The notes under the pieces: model-generated
What the model saw: the letters and a program-made list of their open reading frames with translations, nothing else
Databases searched by the model: none
Told to the model about the DNA's origin: nothing
From: Kitasatospora aureofaciens
GTDB lineage: Bacteria; Actinomycetota; Actinomycetes; Streptomycetales; Streptomycetaceae
Direction of reading: 5' to 3'
Assembly: GCF_019192735.1 (NCBI RefSeq)
Contig: NZ_JAHTKP010000018.1
Location: forward strand, 62,001 to 126,000
Length of the DNA: 64,000 nt
Shown here: piece by piece, positions 1 through 7,588 of the stretch
Layout of the letters: each line of letters opens with the position of its first letter
Position numbering within the stretch: position 1 is the first letter of the stretch
Position numbers and translations under genes: made by a program

Positions 1-269
1 CTGGTGGTCACGGAGAAGTTCAGCCCGCCGTTGCGGCAGCCGTGGCCGAGCCCCTCCAGGACGTACATGGTGGTCGCCAGGTCCTGCCCGAGGCCGCCGT
101 ACTGCTCGTCGAAGAACAGCCCGAGCAGTCCGGACTCGGCGACGGCCTGCCAGGCCTCCCGCGGGAAGCTGGCGGCCTTGTCGTGCCGCAGGTGGTCCGC
201 GCCGAACTTCTCGAACCACGGGGCCAGGCCTTCGCGCAGGTCGCGCTGGTCGGCCGACCAGTCGATCAT
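1..269 (-). CDS. Acyl-CoA dehydrogenase-like protein, N-terminal part (runs off the window)
   Basis: Only the first 89 codons are present; the gene continues past the left edge. The ATG (complement of 267-269) follows a G-rich ribosome site and lies 30 nt after the EctC-like stop, so it looks like the next gene of the operon. The visible protein matches the N-terminal alpha-helical domain of flavin acyl-CoA dehydrogenases: a helix around RDLREGLAPWFEKF, then FPREAWQAVAESGLLGL, then the glycine-rich FFDEQYGGLGQDLATTMYVLE segment. In carrier-protein clusters such flavoenzymes often oxidise an aminoacyl or acyl thioester, for example prolyl to pyrrolyl. That role here is inferred from the adenylating enzyme and carrier protein upstream. 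The catalytic base and FAD-binding C-terminus are outside the window. Confidence 0.75.
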   Translation of the reverse strand, partial: MIDWSADQRDLREGLAPWFEKFGADHLRHDKAASFPREAWQAVAESGLLGLFFDEQYGGLGQDLATTMYVLEGLGHGCRNGGLNFSVTT

Positions 270-299
270 CTCGTCATTCCCCCGGTCAAGTTGGGCGGC

Positions 300-674
300 T
301 CAGTAGTGGGAGGAGCCGTCGCCGTCGAGGGAGTGCACCTCGTCGCCGGTGAGCGCCGGGGTGAACACGCAGACCAGGCGCAGGTCCTCCTCCGGCCAGG
401 CGATCAGCCAGTGCGCGTCGTGCTCGTCGAGCGCGTACAGGGTGCCGGGCTCGATGACGTGGCTGTTGCCCGCCATGTCGACGACCTCGCCCTTGCCCGA
501 GATGCAGTAGCAGGCCTCCAGGTGGCGCTTGTACTCCAGCAGGGACTTGGTGCCGGCGCTGACCACGGTGTCGGTCACCGAGTAGCCCATCCCGTCCTTC
601 TCGACCAGGAACCGGCGGCTGAGGCCGTTGCCCCACTCGACCGTCTTGACGTCCTCAAGCTTGCGGATCAGCAT
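300..674 (-). CDS. EctC-like cupin (ectoine synthase homologue)
   Basis: A 124-residue single-domain cupin that follows the ectoine synthase pattern closely: start MLIRKLEDVKTVEW, central FLVEKDGMGYSVTDT, then EACYCISGKGEVVDM and PGTLYALDEHDAHWLI, ending LRLVCVFTPALTGDEVHSLDG. Ectoine synthase closes N-acetyl-diaminobutyrate to a tetrahydropyrimidine by dehydration. No ectA, ectB or ectD is nearby. The gene sits instead between a TrpA-like lyase and an acyl-CoA dehydrogenase, so a different ring-closing or dehydrating step on a cluster-specific substrate is more likely than osmolyte synthesis. Family assignment is strong; substrate is unknown. Confidence 0.85.
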   Translation of the reverse strand: MLIRKLEDVKTVEWGNGLSRRFLVEKDGMGYSVTDTVVSAGTKSLLEYKRHLEACYCISGKGEVVDMAGNSHVIEPGTLYALDEHDAHWLIAWPEEDLRLVCVFTPALTGDEVHSLDGDGSSHY

Positions 675-704
675 CGCTGTCTCCTCGGTGTGTGTGCGTG
701 CGTG

Positions 705-794
705 ACTGTTCGTTGAATGGCTGTTCGTTGAGCGGCGGTTCGTCGTACTGCTATTCGTTGAGCTGCTGTTCGCCGAGCGGCTGTTCGTCGTGCG
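705..794. repeat. Six degenerate 15-nt tandem repeats across the end of the TrpA-like gene
   Basis: Six consecutive 15-nt units resembling GCTGTTCGTTGAGCG start at about 705, 720, 735, 750, 765 and 780. They cover the last codons of the TrpA-like gene and the gap before the EctC-like gene. On the minus strand, in the lyase frame, they encode a pentapeptide like (N/D/G)-E-Q-P-L. The lyase stop codon (TAG, complement of 751-753) lies inside one unit, where sister units have CAG. Confidence 0.7.
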
Positions 795-1590
795 GGTCGG
801 CGGGCCCGGGTCGCAGGCCGCCGGTGAAGGCGAGAAGCTCCTTGATCAGGTCGCCGCCGGTCTCCAGCGACCGTTCGACCTCGGCGACGAGCGCGCTGCC
901 GACGATCGCGGCGTCCGCGCCCAGGGCGCCCATGGCCGCGACGTCGGCGGCGGTGCGGACGCCGAAGCCGACCGCCAGCGGCGCCCGGGCCGACTCGCGC
1001 AGCCGCGCGAGCACCGGGGCCAGGGCGGCCCGGTCGGGCGGCGCGGTGCCCGACCGGCCGTAGTGGGCGACCAGGTAGAGGTAGGCGGAGGCGAAGCGGG
1101 CGCTCTCCGCCAGGACCTCCGGGCTGGATCCCGGGTAGCAGGTCGTGACCACCGGCTGGCCGATCCGCTCGGCGGCCTCCAGGTAGCGGGGCCGGGCCAG
1201 CGGCGGCAGGCCGTGCAGCAGGGTGGCGTCCGCCCCGGCGTCCCGGGCCCGGAGCAGGAACTCCTCCAGACCCACCGGCCGCACCGAGTGGCCCCAGTCG
1301 GCCAGCAGAGCGATCCGGGTGTGCCGCAGCGCGGGCCGGACCTTCGCCACGAAGGCCAGCACGGCGTCCAGGTCGACGCCCGCGGCCAGCGCCCGGTCGG
1401 CCGAGCGGCGCACCACGGGTCCGTCGGTCGGCGAGTCCGGGAAGGGCACGGCGAGTTCGAGGCAGTCCACGCCGGTCTCGTCCAGCGCCGTCACCAGCTC
1501 GGCGAGCAGGTCGAGTCCCGGGTCGCCGGCGTTGAGGAACAGCGCCAGGCCGGGGTCGGCCGGCCCGCGTCCGCAAAAGAACTCAGACAC
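751..1590 (-). CDS. TrpA-like lyase (tryptophan synthase alpha-chain family) without TrpB
   Basis: A 279-residue TIM-barrel protein of the TrpA family, starting at a GTG that overlaps the end of the TrpD-like gene. Family landmarks are LFLNAGDP near residue 17, the catalytic glutamate in CLELAVPF (Glu45), the catalytic aspartate in DSPTDGPVV (Asp56), and the phosphate-binding strands VGFGVRTAADVA and AIVGSALV. TrpA cleaves indole-3-glycerol phosphate by retro-aldol to indole and glyceraldehyde 3-phosphate. No trpB, trpC or trpF is in view, so it may act alone, like plant indole-3-glycerol-phosphate lyases, or on a related glycerol-phosphate adduct. The tail is made of a short tandem repeat and ends in a TAG that may be a recent truncation. 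Confidence 0.8.
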   Translation of the reverse strand: MSEFFCGRGPADPGLALFLNAGDPGLDLLAELVTALDETGVDCLELAVPFPDSPTDGPVVRRSADRALAAGVDLDAVLAFVAKVRPALRHTRIALLADWGHSVRPVGLEEFLLRARDAGADATLLHGLPPLARPRYLEAAERIGQPVVTTCYPGSSPEVLAESARFASAYLYLVAHYGRSGTAPPDRAALAPVLARLRESARAPLAVGFGVRTAADVAAMGALGADAAIVGSALVAEVERSLETGGDLIKELLAFTGGLRPGPADPHDEQPLGEQQLNE

Positions 1591-2593
1591 CGGCCGGCAC
1601 CTCGCGCCGCAGCCGCTCGACCAGGTCGAGCGCCGCGCCCGCCGCCACGGCCTCCCGGGCGGCCCCGTACGCCTGCGCCCAGTCGGCGTGCAGGCCCGAG
1701 GCGACCGCGGCCGCGGCCGCGTTGAGGCAGATGCTCTCGACGGCGGCCTCGGGTCCGCGGCCGCCCAGCAGGGCGAGCAGATGCCCGGCGGGGTCCTCGT
1801 CCGCCCCGGCGGGCCGCAGGTCGGCCAGGGTGCCGCGCCCGGTCAGCCCGAGCGCGCCGGGGCCGATGGTCAGCTCGGCCCCGCCCGTGCGGACGGTGTT
1901 CTCCGTGAAGCTCACCAGCTCGTCGATGCCCAGCGGATTGTGCACCAGCCAGACCGGCCGGTCAATCGCCAACTCCCCGAACGGGGCCAGGAGTTCGCGG
2001 TCGGACACGCCGACCAGGCGGCGCTGCGCCGGGACGGCGGCGAGGAACGGGCCGAGCAGGTTCACGAACCGCCCGACCTGCTTGAAGCCGTACGGCAGCA
2101 CGGCCCTGGCGAGTTCGGTCAGCTCCACCGGGTAGACGAAGCCGCCGGCGAAGGCCACGTTGAACCGGTCCAGGTGGTCCTCGCACTCGGCGTACGAGCG
2201 CGCGGTCGGGATGCCGAGCCGCTCCAGGATGTCGATCGAGCCGTAGCGGCTGCTGTAGCCGCGCGAGCCGGTCTTGACGATCCGTACGCCGGTCGCGGCC
2301 GCGACCAGCACCGCCGCGGTGGTCAGGTTGAAGGTGGCCGGGCCTCCCCCGGTGCCGACCGGGTTGACCGTCCCGGGCCAGGTGGCCGGCAGCGGCTGCG
2401 CGCGGTCGGCCAGTGAGCCGAGGAAGGAGGCCACGGTGGCCGGGTCGGGCGTACGGGTGGACAGCGAGGCGAGCACGGCCAGGGCCTCACCGCCGCGCAG
2501 GCGGCGTTCGTGGAGCCGGTCCCAGAAGTCCGCCCAGGTCGGCCGGTCCACCGGGCCGGCCCGCTGGACCAGGGTCTGCAGCAGGTCGGACAC
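1583..2593 (-). CDS. TrpD-like phosphoribosyltransferase
   Basis: A 336-residue protein of the anthranilate phosphoribosyltransferase family with a GTG start. Visible motifs are the PRPP loop GTGGG (80-84), KTGSRGYSS (107-115), KQVGRFVNLLGP, the VGVSDREL strand, and the Mg-binding acidic pair in GIDELVSF (Asp224, Glu225). TrpD joins PRPP to the amine of anthranilate. The glycine loop reads GTGGGPATFN rather than the usual GTGGDG, so this is a diverged member and its acceptor may not be anthranilate. It lies 2 nt from the carrier-protein gene and overlaps the TrpA-like gene by 8 nt, so the three are probably translated together. Confidence 0.82.
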   Translation of the reverse strand: MSDLLQTLVQRAGPVDRPTWADFWDRLHERRLRGGEALAVLASLSTRTPDPATVASFLGSLADRAQPLPATWPGTVNPVGTGGGPATFNLTTAAVLVAAATGVRIVKTGSRGYSSRYGSIDILERLGIPTARSYAECEDHLDRFNVAFAGGFVYPVELTELARAVLPYGFKQVGRFVNLLGPFLAAVPAQRRLVGVSDRELLAPFGELAIDRPVWLVHNPLGIDELVSFTENTVRTGGAELTIGPGALGLTGRGTLADLRPAGADEDPAGHLLALLGGRGPEAAVESICLNAAAAAVASGLHADWAQAYGAAREAVAAGAALDLVERLRREVPAGV

Positions 2594-2595
2594 GG

Positions 2596-2859
2596 TTACC
2601 GCGTCCCGTCCGGAACGGCCTGGGCCTGCTCCAGGAAGGCGTTGATGGCGGCGGCCGTGCGGAAGTTCTCCGGCGCGATGTCCAGCGCGTCGATGTCCAG
2701 CCGGTACTCGGACTCCAGCCAGCTGACCAGGGTGAGCAGGCCGAGGCTGTCGACCACGCCGTTGGCCAGCAGGTCGTAGTCGTCGGCCAGGTCCTCGACG
2801 GTGGTGTCGAGGAGGAACTGCTCGATCAGGTACTTCTTGATGTCGTCGGTGCGTGTCAC
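2596..2859 (-). CDS. Acyl/peptidyl carrier protein
   Basis: An 87-residue stand-alone carrier protein. The phosphopantetheine serine is in NGVVDSLGLLTLVSWLE, within the normal four-helix acidic fold (DDIKKYLIEQFL, IDALDIAPENFRTAAAI). It lies 1 nt downstream of the adenylating enzyme and 2 nt upstream of the TrpD-like gene. The expected role is to carry the acid activated by the adenylating enzyme as a thioester for the later cluster enzymes. Confidence 0.88.
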   Translation of the reverse strand: MTRTDDIKKYLIEQFLLDTTVEDLADDYDLLANGVVDSLGLLTLVSWLESEYRLDIDALDIAPENFRTAAAINAFLEQAQAVPDGTR

Positions 2860-2860
2860 G

Positions 2861-4402
2861 TCAGCCTCCTGCGGGCGTGGTCGTCGGGCTTTGGCCCCGC
2901 GCGTGCCGGGAGGCGCGCAGGACGGCCTTGCGGTCGAGCTTTCCGGTGCCGGTCCTGGGCAGCGCGGTGTCCACCAGCTCGACGGTGGTCGGGATGGCCG
3001 CCCTGGGCAGCAGCCCGGCGGCGGCCTGGCGGAGTTCCAGGCTGTTCAGGGAGCTCCCGGCGGCGCGCTGGACGACGGCGTGCAGCCGGGTTCCGGCCAC
3101 CTCGTCCGGCACCGCCAGGACGGCCGCCTCGACGGCCTCGGGGTGGCTGCACAGGGCCGCCTCCACCTCGGTGGTGTTCACCCGCACGCCGCGGACCTTC
3201 ACCACGAAGTCCCGGCGGCCCTCCAGGGTCAGCACCCCGTCCGGGTGGCGCCGGACCAGGTCGCCGGTGCGGTAGTAGCGGCCGTCCGCGCGCTCGGTGA
3301 AGACGCCGCGGTCGAGTTCGGCGTCCAGGTAGCCGGTGGTCTGGAAGGGCGTACGGACGAGGAGTTCGCCCAGGCCCGGGCCGGCGAGCTCGCTGCCGTC
3401 CTCGGCGAGCAGCAGGGCCTTCACGCCCCGGACGGGCTCGCCGATCGGGACCGTGCCGTGCGGCATCGGGTCGACCGGGTCGATCGGGTGGATGAAGCTG
3501 TCGTTGGTCTCGGTGCAGCCGTAGACGTTGTGGAAGTCCGCCTTGGGCAGCAGTTGGGGCAGCGGTGCGAAGGCCCGTTCGCTGATCGCGTCCCCGGTGA
3601 GGACGGCGTGCCGGACCTCGGCGAGGGCCGCCGCCGCCTCGTCGGTGCGGGCGGCCCGGGTGAGCAGCTGGTAGAGCATGGGGACGCCCTGGACCACCTG
3701 GATCGGGCGCTGCCGGAAGAGCGCGAGCAGATGGGCCGGGTTGGTGGCCAGGTCCGGGTCCACCAGGGCCACGCAGCCGCCGCGGCTGAGCGTCGTCCAG
3801 ATGTCCAGCAGGCACAGGTCGAAGTTGAGGGGCGCGTAGTTGAGGACGGTGGTGTCGGGCCCGATGCCGAAGTGGTCGGCGGCCCAGTCGGTGAACCGGT
3901 CGACCGCGCCGGTGGTCAGCGGGACGACCTTCGGCAGGCCGGTCGAGCCGGAGGTGGTCAGCAGGAGCGCGACCTCCTGCGGGTCCGGCTCCCCCGGCGC
4001 GGGCTCGTTGCTGATCAGCTCGGCGCCGTCGGCCGGCTCGTGGCCGTCGGCCGGCTCGTGGCCGTCGGTCAGCTCTTCCGGTGCGGGCAGCCGGCCGGCG
4101 GCGCAGCGCTCCAGCAGCGTGGACAGCGTCTCGGCGCCCAGCTCCGGCGAGGGCAGCAGCACCGGCTGCCCGAGCGTCAGGCAGGCCAGCACGACGGCGA
4201 TCGCCTCGGGCGACTTCTTGGCGACCATGGCCGCCGGTCTGCCGTGCGGCAGCCCGAGCGCGGTGAGCCGGGCGGCGGCGGCGCCGGCCATGGCGTGGAG
4301 CTCGGCGTAGGTCACCTCGCCCGAGTGCCAGAGCAGGGCGGGTGCCGCCGGGCGGGTTCGGGCCTGCTCGGCGATGCGGTTGGAAAGGGAACTCGATAAC
4401 AA
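2861..4402 (-). CDS. Stand-alone AMP-forming adenylation enzyme (carrier-protein ligase)
   Basis: A 513-residue adenylating enzyme counted from a TTG at 4402, which sits about 9 nt behind GAAGGAAGG; an ATG at 4513 is possible but has no clear ribosome site. Core motifs are TTSGSTGLPK (149-158), NFD (193-195), NVYGCTETN (292-300), YRTGD (377-381), GRRDFVVKVRGVRVN and the catalytic lysine in PRTGTGKLDRK. The aspartate at NFD is the one that contacts the alpha-amino group in amino-acid-activating NRPS domains, so an amino acid substrate is plausible but not proven. Residues 113-128 are a duplicated DGHEPA unit encoded by an 18-nt repeat. The second codon is TTA, rare in streptomycetes and read by the bldA tRNA. 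The carrier protein follows directly. Confidence 0.85.
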   Translation of the reverse strand: MLSSSLSNRIAEQARTRPAAPALLWHSGEVTYAELHAMAGAAAARLTALGLPHGRPAAMVAKKSPEAIAVVLACLTLGQPVLLPSPELGAETLSTLLERCAAGRLPAPEELTDGHEPADGHEPADGAELISNEPAPGEPDPQEVALLLTTSGSTGLPKVVPLTTGAVDRFTDWAADHFGIGPDTTVLNYAPLNFDLCLLDIWTTLSRGGCVALVDPDLATNPAHLLALFRQRPIQVVQGVPMLYQLLTRAARTDEAAAALAEVRHAVLTGDAISERAFAPLPQLLPKADFHNVYGCTETNDSFIHPIDPVDPMPHGTVPIGEPVRGVKALLLAEDGSELAGPGLGELLVRTPFQTTGYLDAELDRGVFTERADGRYYRTGDLVRRHPDGVLTLEGRRDFVVKVRGVRVNTTEVEAALCSHPEAVEAAVLAVPDEVAGTRLHAVVQRAAGSSLNSLELRQAAAGLLPRAAIPTTVELVDTALPRTGTGKLDRKAVLRASRHARGQSPTTTPAGG

Positions 4403-4580
4403 CGGACACGCCTTCCTTCTCACCGTGCCGGAACAGCACGGCGCCAGGGCAGTGTGAACGGGGATCACGCTTCGACGCGGGCAGGCGAATTCGCACCACC
4501 GCGCACGGAACACTGCCGGATCGGCCTCAGGAATGTTGATTCATGAACTGCATGGAAGCCGGGCAGCGGAGCCGGACAAC

Positions 4581-4618
4581 ACTCAGCGTGAGTTGAGTGG
4601 TGAACAAAAGTGGTGAAC
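4581..4618. promoter_or_regulatory. Candidate operator between exporter and adenylation gene
   Basis: The gap upstream of the adenylating-enzyme gene holds an inverted repeat ACTCA-GCG-TGAGT (4581-4593) and two direct copies of AGTGGTGAAC (4596-4605 and 4609-4618), 13 nt apart. This is where a promoter for the minus-strand biosynthetic operon would be expected. A role as a binding site for the nearby LuxR-type regulator is inference. Confidence 0.35.
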
Positions 4619-4648
4619 GGAAAGCGAAGCGAAGCGGAAAGGACCCGG

Positions 4649-5314
4649 TCAGTTCGTCCGGTGCCCGGCGGGCGACGCGAAGGCCGCGCTGACGCCCAGC
4701 ACCAGATAGGTACAGCCGGTGATGTACTTCTGTGCGCGCACGAATCGGACACTTCGGGCCAGAAAGGCACCGACCCCCACGGAGGCGGCCGCGTACACCA
4801 GGTCCATGGCCAGGGCGATCGCGAAGAACACCAGGCCGAGCACCAGCGTCTGGCTCGCCACGGAACCCCGCGACGGGTTGACGTACTGCGGCAGCAGGGC
4901 CAGGAAGAACAGTGCGACCTTGGGGTTGAGCACGTTGACCAGCGCGCCCTGGCGCAGCAGCGTGCGCACGCGCAGCGGCTCGGTGGCGGCGGCCGGCGCT
5001 CCGGCCGGCCCTTCCGTCCTGGCCAGCAGGGTGCGCACGCCCAGGTAGAGGAGGTAGGCGGCACCCGCGTACTTGACCACGTTGAACGCCAGGGCGGACG
5101 CCGCGATGAGTGCCGAGACGCCGACCACCGTGCCCAACACGTGGACCATGGTGCCCAGTTCGACCCCGACGGCGGAGGCGAAGGCGGCTCTGCGGCCCTG
5201 TCCGATCCCACGGCTGAGGATCAGGAGCATGTTCGGGCCGGGCACGGCCACCAGGGCCACCACCATCGGCACGAACACCCCGAGCACCGTCCCGGATGGA
5301 AACGTCAGCTCCAC
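4649..5314 (-). CDS. LysE/RhtB-family amino-acid or metabolite exporter
   Basis: A 221-residue integral membrane protein with the LysE/RhtB pattern. It opens with a hydrophobic helix and VAVPGPNMLLILSRGIGQGRRAAFASAVGVELG, then AAYLLYLGVRTLL, then QGALVNVLNPKVALFFLALLPQYV, with two further helices. It starts at a GTG. Members export amino acids, homoserine lactones or related small zwitterions. It is co-oriented with the biosynthetic genes downstream, so exporting the cluster product is the simplest reading. Confidence 0.85.
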   Translation of the reverse strand: MELTFPSGTVLGVFVPMVVALVAVPGPNMLLILSRGIGQGRRAAFASAVGVELGTMVHVLGTVVGVSALIAASALAFNVVKYAGAAYLLYLGVRTLLARTEGPAGAPAAATEPLRVRTLLRQGALVNVLNPKVALFFLALLPQYVNPSRGSVASQTLVLGLVFFAIALAMDLVYAAASVGVGAFLARSVRFVRAQKYITGCTYLVLGVSAAFASPAGHRTN

Positions 5315-5347
5315 CGAGTCTCCCCCTCCTGGGCGCGGAAGCCGCGC

Positions 5348-5530
5348 TCAGCCCCACTCAAGGTCGTCGTCATCCATGTCCCAAGGGGGCATTGACACCC
5401 CGTCAGGCGATGCCACCACCCTAGCAAGCCGGCAGGATCGTGTCAGGGAAGTGGCGAGATACCGCCCCCCGCGGTAGTGGCCCCCGACAGCCGGCAGCTC
5501 GTGGTGTAAATAAAGCCCGGCGACAGTCAT
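5348..5530 (-). CDS. Possible 60-residue peptide with acidic tail
   Basis: A short ORF starting at an ATG (complement of 5528-5530) preceded by GGGGGGA about 10 nt upstream, and ending 33 nt before the exporter start. The N-terminal part holds HHELPAVGGHYRGGRY; the C-terminus ends PPWDMDDDDLEWG. I recognise no family. Position and strand would place it first in the exporter transcript. It could be a small regulatory or precursor peptide, or a chance ORF; no homologue is known to me. Confidence 0.4.
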   Translation of the reverse strand: MTVAGLYLHHELPAVGGHYRGGRYLATSLTRSCRLARVVASPDGVSMPPWDMDDDDLEWG

Positions 5531-5787
5531 TTGCGTGCGTCCCCCCAGTATTGACCGATTTTCGGTCGATGCTGTGCAGTCTTCGCCCTGTTCGGCGACA
5601 ACCTCGATCCTGCTCGGACCCCGGAAAGCTGTAAAGTAATCACACCTGTCCCAACAGTGCCGTGACAGGAATGGGCCAGTCGCCATCGCCGAGTTCCCCA
5701 CCACACAGGAGCGCAGGCGACGTGTGACATCAGGCCGTCAGCATCACGAGGCAGCATCACTGAGCAGCTGAAGTGCCTGGAGCTGGG

Positions 5788-6786
5788 ATGGATCTTGAAA
5801 TAGACCGAAAGGTCATCGCCGACCTCTATCGGCGGCTCCGCAATGAACCCTCGGTCGAGCCGGCGAGCCTCGGCGCCCTGGCCGGACTCGACCCCGCCCA
5901 GTACGAGGAGGCCAAGGACCTGCTGGTCGCGATCGGGCTGGTCGCCAACTCGCCGGAGTCGGCCGACCGGCTGACCGTCACCTCGACCGAACGGGCCCTC
6001 AACGACCTGGCCACCCGGGCCGAGCAGGCCGCCTCCCGCTGGGCGCACGAGGCCGTGTGGCTGCGCAAGGCGATCCGCCTGCTCGCGACCGAACTCGCCG
6101 ACCAGTACCAGCATCAGGCCAGCCTCGCCCCGGTCGAGGTGATCGTCGGCCTGGACCGGATCTCGGCGATCCTGGAGGACTGCACCGACCTCGCGCGCGA
6201 CGAGATCCTCAGCATGCACCCCGGGCCGGTGGTCGAGAGCCGCTCCAAGGCGCGGCTGGACCGCAACCAGCGCGTCGTCGACCGCGGCGTGGGGATGCGC
6301 ACCATCCACCTGGCGTCGACGGCCCGGATGCCGCACGGCCTGGCCCTGCTGGAGGAGATGCAGGCCGCCGGGGTCCGGGTCAGGCTGGCCCCGACGATCC
6401 CGTTCCGGCTCATCGTGATCGACGACGTGATGGCCTTCACCCCGACCTTCGACCCGGAACACACCGAGCCGTCCGCGCTCGTCACCCGGGGCCCGGTGAT
6501 CACCCGGCTGCTGCGGCGGGTCTTCGAGCACTGCTGGCAGTCCGCCGTCGAACTGGGCGCCGACACCTCGCCCCGCCGGGAACCCGCCGAAAGCCCGCTC
6601 AGCCGCCAGCAGTCGGGGATCCTGCGGCTCATGAACGCCGGCCTGAAGGACGAGGCGATCGCCAGGGAGCTGGGCGTGTCGATCCGCACGCTGCGGCGGC
6701 TGATCTACGACCTGATGGAGAAGCTCGGGGCGGACAACCGCTTCCAGGCCGGCGTCCGCGCCGGCCAGTTGGGCTGGCTGAATTAG
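5788..6786 (+). CDS. LuxR-type transcriptional regulator with TrmB/PLD-like N-terminal region
   Basis: About 332 residues from the ATG at 5788, which has GGAG at a proper distance; an in-frame GTG at 5773 is less well placed. The first third looks like a winged-helix TrmB-type region (LYRRLRNEPSVEPASLGALAGLDPAQYEEAKDLL). The middle resembles the domain that follows it in streptomycete regulators. The end is a LuxR/GerE helix-turn-helix (GLKDEAIARELGVSIRTLRRLIYDLMEKLGADNRFQA). It is divergent from the exporter and biosynthetic operon, so it is the likely pathway-specific regulator. Confidence 0.8.
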   Translation: MDLEIDRKVIADLYRRLRNEPSVEPASLGALAGLDPAQYEEAKDLLVAIGLVANSPESADRLTVTSTERALNDLATRAEQAASRWAHEAVWLRKAIRLLATELADQYQHQASLAPVEVIVGLDRISAILEDCTDLARDEILSMHPGPVVESRSKARLDRNQRVVDRGVGMRTIHLASTARMPHGLALLEEMQAAGVRVRLAPTIPFRLIVIDDVMAFTPTFDPEHTEPSALVTRGPVITRLLRRVFEHCWQSAVELGADTSPRREPAESPLSRQQSGILRLMNAGLKDEAIARELGVSIRTLRRLIYDLMEKLGADNRFQAGVRAGQLGWLN

Positions 6787-6830
6787 CGCGCCCCGCGGTG
6801 CCGACGGGACCCGCCCCCTGCAGGTACTGC

Positions 6831-7118
6831 TCACTGGCAGCGGTTGCAGAGAGCAGGCCGACGGGCTGTCAGCTGCTTTGCCGTTCGGCGGTGAGGTGGC
6901 GGGTGAGGGGGTGAGGGGGTGAGGGGGTAGCCGATCTCGAACTTCGCGGCTGACATGCGGGTGTCGTTGACCTCGACGACGGCGCCGGCCGGGTCGGTGG
7001 CGGTGCGCAGAATGCGCAGCAGGGGCGCTCCCTTGGGGAGTTGGAGGTCGGTGGCCTCGTCGGGGGTGGGCATGCGGGAGCCGATAATCGCGCGGGGCGG
7101 GGCCCCAGGCCTGCCCAA
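6831..7118 (-). pseudogene. Remnant of a GntR-family regulator (UTRA domain only)
   Basis: The readable part matches only the C-terminal UTRA ligand domain of GntR regulators: PTPDEATDLQLPKGAPLLRILRTATDPAGAVVEVNDTRM, then FEIGYPL. The winged-helix DNA-binding domain and first half of UTRA are missing upstream, where other sequence begins. The end is degraded into an 8-nt repeat GGGTGAGG in three copies at 6901-6924, which turns the normal C-terminus into a proline/histidine-rich tail. Most likely a relic at the border of the regulatory set that follows. Confidence 0.6.
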
Positions 7119-7273
7119 CGAGATCGACCGGATCCCCGACAGTCACACCTCCGTGGTGCTCCGTCGGCGCCTCATGGTCCACGGCGGCCTGTCCCCGTGC
7201 GCCCTTGACGGCCTTCCATCCGCGGGGAAGTGTCGTGCAAAACCGCGCAACCGACTTGGTAGGGGAGGGCGTC

Positions 7274-7588
7274 ATGACGATACGTTTCGTGGGGATCGAC
7301 CCCAACACGGGCAAGGACGAAAGCCCGACGGTGTGGGTGGACGACGAAGCGCGCGAGTTGGTGATCCAGGGCTGGAAGGCCGGCCCGGCCTTGACGGCGG
7401 AGATCAGCGGCACCGCTTGGGCGCCAAACCACAGCGCAGGCATCCCGGACTCCGAAGTCCTCAACCGCATCCCGCTGCGCATGGCGGGGATCATCAGGAA
7501 GGCGCTCGATGACGCAGAAGCCGCCGGACTTCTCGACGATGCTGAGGCAGGCCCACAGGTCAGCGATCCATCTGGAGATGAGGGATAG
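7274..7588 (+). CDS. Small hypothetical protein of the DUF6879/DUF5753 set
   Basis: 104 residues from an ATG with a strong AGGGGAGGG ribosome site. It begins MTIRFVGIDPNTGKDE, has VWVDDEARELVIQGWKAG, and an acidic helical end (ALDDAEAAGLLDDAEAG). It overlaps the DUF6879 gene by 80 nt. Small partner proteins like this are common beside DUF6879 and Scr1-type regulators in streptomycetes. No biochemical function can be assigned. Confidence 0.65.
   Translation: MTIRFVGIDPNTGKDESPTVWVDDEARELVIQGWKAGPALTAEISGTAWAPNHSAGIPDSEVLNRIPLRMAGIIRKALDDAEAAGLLDDAEAGPQVSDPSGDEG

Noticed and set aside
300..674. Ectoine biosynthesis locus
   Set aside because: Only an EctC homologue is present; ectA, ectB and ectD are absent and the neighbours are a carrier protein and trp-like genes.
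751..2593. Primary tryptophan operon
   Set aside because: TrpB, TrpC, TrpE and TrpF are absent, TrpD has an altered PRPP loop, and the genes are coupled to a carrier protein and an adenylating enzyme.
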